The notes beneath the pieces were generated by a model. That model saw only the letters and a program-made list of their open reading frames with translations, did not search any database and was not told where the DNA came from. DNA of 64,000 nucleotides, taken from positions 102,979 through 166,978 of the forward strand of contig JAUCBJ010008744.1 of NCBI GenBank assembly GCA_032718475.1, written 5' to 3'. The stretch is from Nemertoderma westbladi. Its lineage: Eukaryota > Xenacoelomorpha > Nemertodermatida > Nemertodermatidae. The position numbers were made by a program, and so were the translations under genes. Every line of letters starts with the position of its first letter. Positions within the stretch are counted from its first letter, which is position 1. This document shows, one piece after another, positions 58,720 through 64,000 of this stretch.

Positions 58720-61457
58720 TAGTTTATTCTTGTATCTGCATTTGCCAACCGGATGGAGGCTTGGGCGATGTCCTAGTCCTGATATATGCCTGCTTGGCGT
58801 TTACGGGCAGACCTAGAGCCGCGGACGCACATGAGCGAGGCCCTCAGCAAGGCGAAACTCAGTTGCCGTCGCACCCAGTTCACACATTCGCTATATTATA
58901 TGGCGTCTCACGCCGTTCCGCCAACTTGGAAGCGAGATGCTTCACAAACAGCGTTGTAGTGGGCGAGATACCCCCAACGCTGAAAATAGGAGGGGTGTAA
59001 ACGTCGCGAGTTCGACCTCCCTGATCCGTTCCTGATATTTGTTCCGTATCCGGTTCTCGTGGAACTGATGGGCGGCGTTGAGTTCCCTAGCTGCGTTCGT
59101 TGGGGCGAGGGGATTGAAAACTGAGACGTCAATAAACGTCTCCTGGAATCGACTCCCCCAGAAACCGGAAACTGAGACATCCAGCCGGGCTTGTTGGTCA
59201 ATGGAGGTGGACGCGCGGTTAAACTGCTCGCCGGTAATTGGCTGCAGGTGCGGCTCGATGGTGACGTTGTGGGCAACTTCCGTTAGGGTGGAGGCGACGA
59301 AATCCCGCAGTTCGTTGTGCCAAATCGACGGATAACCGCCGGTGGGACAGGACAAGACATGGTTGGTTGAAAATCTTGTCCCACAGGCACAATGGGCGGG
59401 AAGCGAATCGGGTTGCCACCCATAATGTAGACACAAGGCATCACGAAACTCCTCCTTACTGAGATGGGTGTCGAGGAGGGTTATTGGACGCGCGTTTAGC
59501 CAGGCCGAGGCGCCGGGTTCAGCAACCAACTCCCTCAACTTCTGTTGATGTACAGGTAAGTGGCTGCTGGCTGTTTCTACTTTAATTTTGAGTTGTTCCA
59601 CGGTGCTGGCCTTTATTCTGGTTGCAATCTGTCGCTGCGACTCCGTTATGGCTTCCGGTGTTTCAAGGTTGGTGTACGGTTCACAAATCCACCTAGAATT
59701 ATTGTGTTCACGTTCTAGGTCTGTAGGTGTTGGGATGGCCAATCCTCCATGGCGTACCGGTAGTGAGAACAGTTCACGCTCCGAGGGCGATATACTGGGG
59801 TGGTTTGTAAATCCTTGTAGGAACTGAATGATGGATTCCTCTAGTTTATCGAAGAACTCCATTGCTCCAGGGACAACTTGCGCAACAAACCTCCATCGTG
59901 CGACCAATCCGACGGCCAGTCCCACATATGCGCAGTGTGGGTCGATTGTTGCCACCTCGCTGAGTCGCTGTATCTGGGCGACAAACTCATCGACTTTCGA
60001 CCGGACAAAGTCCTCCCGGAACTCATCTGTCCGATTACCCCACCGAGCAGTTTATTTCCATGGATCCTGGTGGTAAAACAATCCTCCGGGAACATCCGTC
60101 GAGCCTCCTCCAACCTTTCCGGCTTCACCAACAGGTGGCACTTCGTCGGATTATATCCGTATAATGGAATCCGCTGCGCCAGACACTCCCAAAACTTCCT
60201 GAGTTCCACCAGTGAACCCGCTGCGTTTGCGTCGTCGGCATACCACTTCTGCAGTGCTCCGGATGCATCGTCCAACTCATCAATTAACGGGAGCATACCC
60301 ATAGCATACATGGGCATAGCGATGGGGTCCCCCTGGGTCGATCCTTCCGCTGATAGGATATACTCTCCACCGATATAAAGCTTTGTCGGTAGAGAGTAAC
60401 AGTTCGACACGATAGTGTGGAGGGATGGACAGACACGGCGGATGTTGTGGATAGCAACTGCTCGGTTCAATGAGTTGAACGCGTTATTTGCATCCACCTG
60501 GAGCACAGCCTCACAGTCATCAGTAGCGAACGCGTCGTTGAGGCTGTGTATGGTGTGCTGAATTCCCGCGTTCTGGCTGCAGCAGAGCTGGGTGGTACCG
60601 GCGACAGTCTGGAGATCATCAGAGACACACTGGACTATCGATTTTCTGATGACCCTCCGTAACACCTCGCCAATCCTGATTGGGCGGACCCCTGGACATT
60701 TATCGATTGCAATCAATCGGGCCGATAGCAGAGACGACAGTTCGACTGGGACTGGGTTGATCTCGGACTGAGCCATCTTCTTAGCCATATTGGCGATACT
60801 GGCGCACAGATCGACGGAAGGGTTGTGGAACCGAGTTATGATGTGTTTCCATCCTTGTACGTGAAGTCCTGATGGTCCCGCTGCGGTACCCCGAAAACGC
60901 AGGAACATCGACTGGATGAGCTGTGCGTCAATTCGCTCGAATGGAATTCGGGGGTGTGGTCGAAAAAGTCTAGTAGAGTCGAATTATCGGCCGGAGTAGG
61001 GGCCGGGTGTTTATCCAGCAGAAACTCACGAACTGATTTCTTGACCCCGTGTTTATCACTCGTAATCTCGTCGAGGTTTAATATCTGTCCCTTGGCCATC
61101 TCATCAAGTGATCGCACTGCTGCCGGAAACGTTTCCCGTCAACATGTGCTTGCAAAAAGCTCTCTCTGCGGCAACATTCCGAAGCTGTTTTGCTCGGCCA
61201 GATAATTTCGGCAAGTGGGATTGAATCGCGCTGGCCTCCTTAAACAGCTCGTCGAATTCCCCCGCTTTCCACGATGCGAGTCGCCGTTCCAATATTCGCC
61301 GATGGGTGGAGGTGGTTGAGGATCGACTCGGCTTCTGTAGCAACAGAGCGAGTAGAATCATTTGCGCTGTAATCGCTGCATCCACGGAAGGCGAGCCAAC
61401 ATTGAAGATATGTAGGAGTCGGGCCATCTCCTGGACGATGGGTATAGATAGTATCAT
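58720..61457 (-). pseudogene. relic of a second reverse-transcriptase element (RT, zinc knuckle, possible nuclease-like C-terminus)
   Basis: On the minus strand one protein can be followed through pieces in different frames: 61457-about 61115, 61117-about 60945, about 60940-60030, about 60030-58985, and on to about 58720. There are at least four frameshifts plus in-frame stops near 58885 and 58790. RT motifs: IAIDKCPGVRPIRIGE, motif A-like DANNAFNSLNR, motif B-like EGSTQGDPIAMPMYA, and active site WYADDAN. Further on come a Cys-x-Cys...His...Cys knuckle (CACGTRFSTNHVLSC), then ARLDVSVSGFWG and FIDVSVFNPLAP. That last block could be a restriction-like endonuclease, as in RLE-type non-LTR elements; the fit is suggestive only. 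It belongs to an RT family that I recall from other invertebrates but cannot name. It is not functional. Confidence 0.8.
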
Positions 61458-61460
61458 TTG

Positions 61461-61676
61461 GGCACATCAAATCCGTTGGGATGTCGGATCCGTTGGGATG
61501 TCCGATCCATTGGGATGGCGGATCCGTTGGGATGTCGGATCCGTTGGGATGTCGGATCTGTTGGGATGTCGGATCCGTTAGGATGTTGGATCCGTTGGGA
61601 TGTTGCTTTGGGATGTCGGATCCGTTGAGATGTCGTATCCGTTGGGATGTCGGATCCGTTGGGATGTCGGATCCGG
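61461..61676. repeat. 17-bp minisatellite, about 12 units
   Basis: Tandem units of GATCCGTTGGGATGTCG with point variants; one unit is lengthened around 61600-61612. Most unit junctions create GGATCC. It directly abuts the 5' side of the RT relic. Confidence 0.93.
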
Positions 61677-61847
61677 TTACAATAAATAAACATATTAATC
61701 AAATTGTGAGTAAACCAAGACCAACCACGTTTTTATAAAATTAATAACAAGTTATACTTAAGCTTTAGAAATAATATAATATTTACTTTTCAAAGACGAC
61801 ATATGATATATGATAAAAAATACAAATAAATACAAATGATAAATATA
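61677..61847. other. AT-rich spacer, nothing recognised
   Basis: Short AT-rich sequence between the 17-bp array and the LINE target duplication. Confidence 0.5.
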
Positions 61848-61858
61848 TCTAACAATAC
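61848..61858. repeat. target-site duplication, left copy, of LINE copy 2
   Basis: TCTAACAATAC recurs at 63598..63608 at the other end of the LINE fragment. The first T may belong to the LINE, so the duplication is 10-11 bp. Confidence 0.85.
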
Positions 61859-63597
61859 TACTACTAGGATCGGCATGCTGCATTGCAGCTGCATTTTTAA
61901 GAATGCTGTGCCGGCTTGTCAACAAAATTGCACCGCCACAACTCCCTATCACCCATGACATTTGCTAGATCATCCGCATCTTTAAGGCCAGTGTCCTTTA
62001 AGATGCGTCTCAAGAAAGTCATGGGTTGTCCTCCATGCTTATTCACTCCATGAGGCTGCCAAAGTACAAGATTATGCACTGGCTGGTCCTCACGGCGAAA
62101 GCAATGTCCTGCAAAGCGGAGGCGATTTTGTTCTAGTGTCAAGCTTGGGGGAACCAATGAGACACCTCCAATGTTATATAGTGTCTGGTTGGAGATGTGT
62201 GCATTGTACTTGACACAATGTACCCGGCGTAGCATTCTTGTGAATGTGCCATCCAGAGATTTGGTGTCCTCAGCAGTTAGAGCCCAGCATGGACTCCCGT
62301 AGAGGAGTACTGGAACTACTGCTGCTCTAAATAATCGGACCTTAAGTTTCCGATTAATTCTAGGTGACTTCCAAATCCTGGAAAGCCTATTCAAGGCTGC
62401 CCATGCCTTTCCCTTACGTATTCGAAGGTCCTCACCTGACTTCCGGATCCATGATCCCAGGTAACAGAAGTCGTCCACATGCTCAAGCATACCATCCTTT
62501 GAGCTTATGCTCATCCGATCAGAGACTTGCTGAGGACTTTCAAAGTTAACTGTCAGAATTTTGGTCTTTCTGGAGTTAATAAAAAGACCAACACTAGAAG
62601 CAGCATGTTCTAATGAGCTGAGGAGCCGCTGGGCTCCCTCTAATGATTCTGAGAGTACTCCTAAGTCATCAGCAAAGTCTAGATCAGTTAGGTACTTGGC
62701 AGGATTTCCTCGACTTCTGGAGCCAGTAGGTGGAGTTATCATCACCCCATCATCATTATGATGATCTAAGGACATGCGTAGAACATAGTCAACCACAATA
62801 ATGAACAAGAATGGTGCAAGTGTGTCTCCTTGGAGGACGCCCCATAACACTTCAAATGGTTCTGTGTCACCGTCAACAGTAGACACAAATGTTGTCGAAC
62901 CATCGTATACTGATCTGATTGCTGCAATAATTTCATCAGGAATCCCATATAATGAAAGTATGCTGAACATACGTGAGCGAGAGACTGAATCAAAGGCCTT
63001 GAAGAAGTCAACAAAGATAACAGCCAGATGCCTGTCTTTCTTTTTTGATAACTCTTCAATTATCCTTCTAAGTGCCAAAATGGGCTCCATGGTCCCACGA
63101 CCTTTACGGAACCCATTCTGATTTCCACGTAGCAGTCTCTCAATGGGATCCCTGATGCGATTTAATAGAATTCTATTGTATAGTTTTGCAGCAATCGAGA
63201 TCAATGAGATTCCCCGAAAAGAACCATAGAGTGTTAGGTTGCCCTTCTTGGGAACTGGCACCAACTTATTTGTTTTCATTTCTTGTGGGACTCTTGTTGT
63301 ACGGTACATGTCTACTATGATGGGATAGATGAGCTTTAAACACTCAGGTATTTTAAAGACCTCAGGGGGAACACCATCTACTCCACTGGCACGATTGGTC
63401 TTAATGCTCTTTGCAGCAGCCTTCACTTCTGCAAAGGAGATATCGCCAATGGGAATATCTGGGAGTACAGACTCAGACACTTTTACTTCTATAAAGTTAT
63501 CAGGCAATACCCTGTCATTATTGAGGAGCTTTTCAAAGTGGGCTTTCCAACCATTGAGGCGATCGGCTGGTGATTCAGCCTTAACCTTGGTGGTTGG
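61859..63597 (-). mobile_element. 5'-truncated copy of the LINE
   Basis: 1.74 kb, nearly identical to the 3' half of the LINE at 33601-39194; I noticed roughly a dozen substitutions, almost all silent. It breaks off after GTGGTTGGT, where the full copy continues, as expected from incomplete reverse transcription. The 3' end has three CTA units against one in the full copy. It lacks the nested transposon. Target duplications flank it. Confidence 0.93.
61897..63597 (-). pseudogene. LINE ORF fragment, C-terminal half with complete RT core
   Basis: 567 open codons covering the reverse transcriptase ([24 protein letters not shown]) and the C-terminal region, with its native end KPAQHS and TAA stop, but no endonuclease and no native start. 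Its protein matches the full copy almost residue for residue. Truncated at insertion, so dead on arrival. Confidence 0.92.
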
Positions 63598-63608
63598 TCT
63601 AACAATAC
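63598..63608. repeat. target-site duplication, right copy, of LINE copy 2
   Basis: Matches 61848..61858 exactly (TCTAACAATAC). Confidence 0.85.
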
Positions 63609-64000
63609 AATCAACAATATTTATTCATAAACATCAGACAAATACATTCATGGTTCCCTTTGCTTACAGACGACGTTACATTGTTAAAGTGATATCCTTC
63701 TGCATCTTTTCCCTACAATAGTTAGTGATTTATAAGCAAATGGAACGGATAGCGGAATACAACATATAAATAATAAATAAAATTTGTTACTCAATTAATT
63801 AAATTAAATTATCCATCCATTATTTCATTCTCTGCTTTTCGTAGTATGTGTGAGCTGTAAATCACAACTTATTAGATCAGAATTTCATTTAACTCTGAGC
63901 GATATTTCAGCGAAATTCGCTAGCCAGTTAAAACTGATTCAGCTGCAGAAACAGGCAAGTAGGCCTACGGGCGAATACGGAAATATACTGAGAATGGGAA
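63609..64000. other. no feature recognised
   Basis: About 390 bp of AT-rich unique sequence up to the window edge. Confidence 0.5.

Overview
The window looks like nuclear DNA of an animal, most likely a marine invertebrate. The evidence is a split gene with GT-AG introns whose exons read as the animal glycosyltransferase LARGE, together with non-LTR retrotransposons, tRNA-derived SINEs, MITE-like elements and very large tandem arrays. I cannot place the phylum from sequence alone. No prokaryotic gene organisation is present.

Layout. Bases 1-22843 are one unbroken array of about 990 copies of a 23-bp satellite. The minus strand from 53337 down to 23068 then carries a LARGE-like gene. I can join twelve exons in phase with no stop or frameshift, giving 688 codons plus a stop. 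Both catalytic domains are complete (GT8-type, then GT49-type), each with its DxD motif; only the extreme N-terminus (membrane anchor and stem) was not found. The stop codon is only about 225 bp from the edge of the satellite, and a candidate poly(A) signal lies between them.

The introns are packed with repeats. The 25475-30711 intron is almost entirely a 32-bp minisatellite that runs up to the 3' splice site. The 32683-39730 intron holds a full-length LINE with a 12-bp target duplication, itself interrupted by a 1.83-kb terminal-inverted-repeat transposon. The 39912-46442 intron holds a TTAA-flanked element, dispersed repeats and a 34-36-bp minisatellite. The 46574-50675 intron holds 30-bp, 22-bp and 66-bp arrays. 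The 66-bp array is the most striking object here: its unit is a copy of the end of the neighbouring LARGE exon plus its 5' splice site, repeated about 18 more times inside the intron.

Upstream of the first recognised exon (53338-64000) I see no exons. The region holds a G-run/MITE composite, a frameshifted relic of a second reverse-transcriptase element (RT, zinc knuckle, possible nuclease-like C-terminus), a 17-bp array, and a 5'-truncated copy of the same LINE found in the LARGE intron. This second LINE copy lacks the transposon and so serves as an empty-site control for that insertion.
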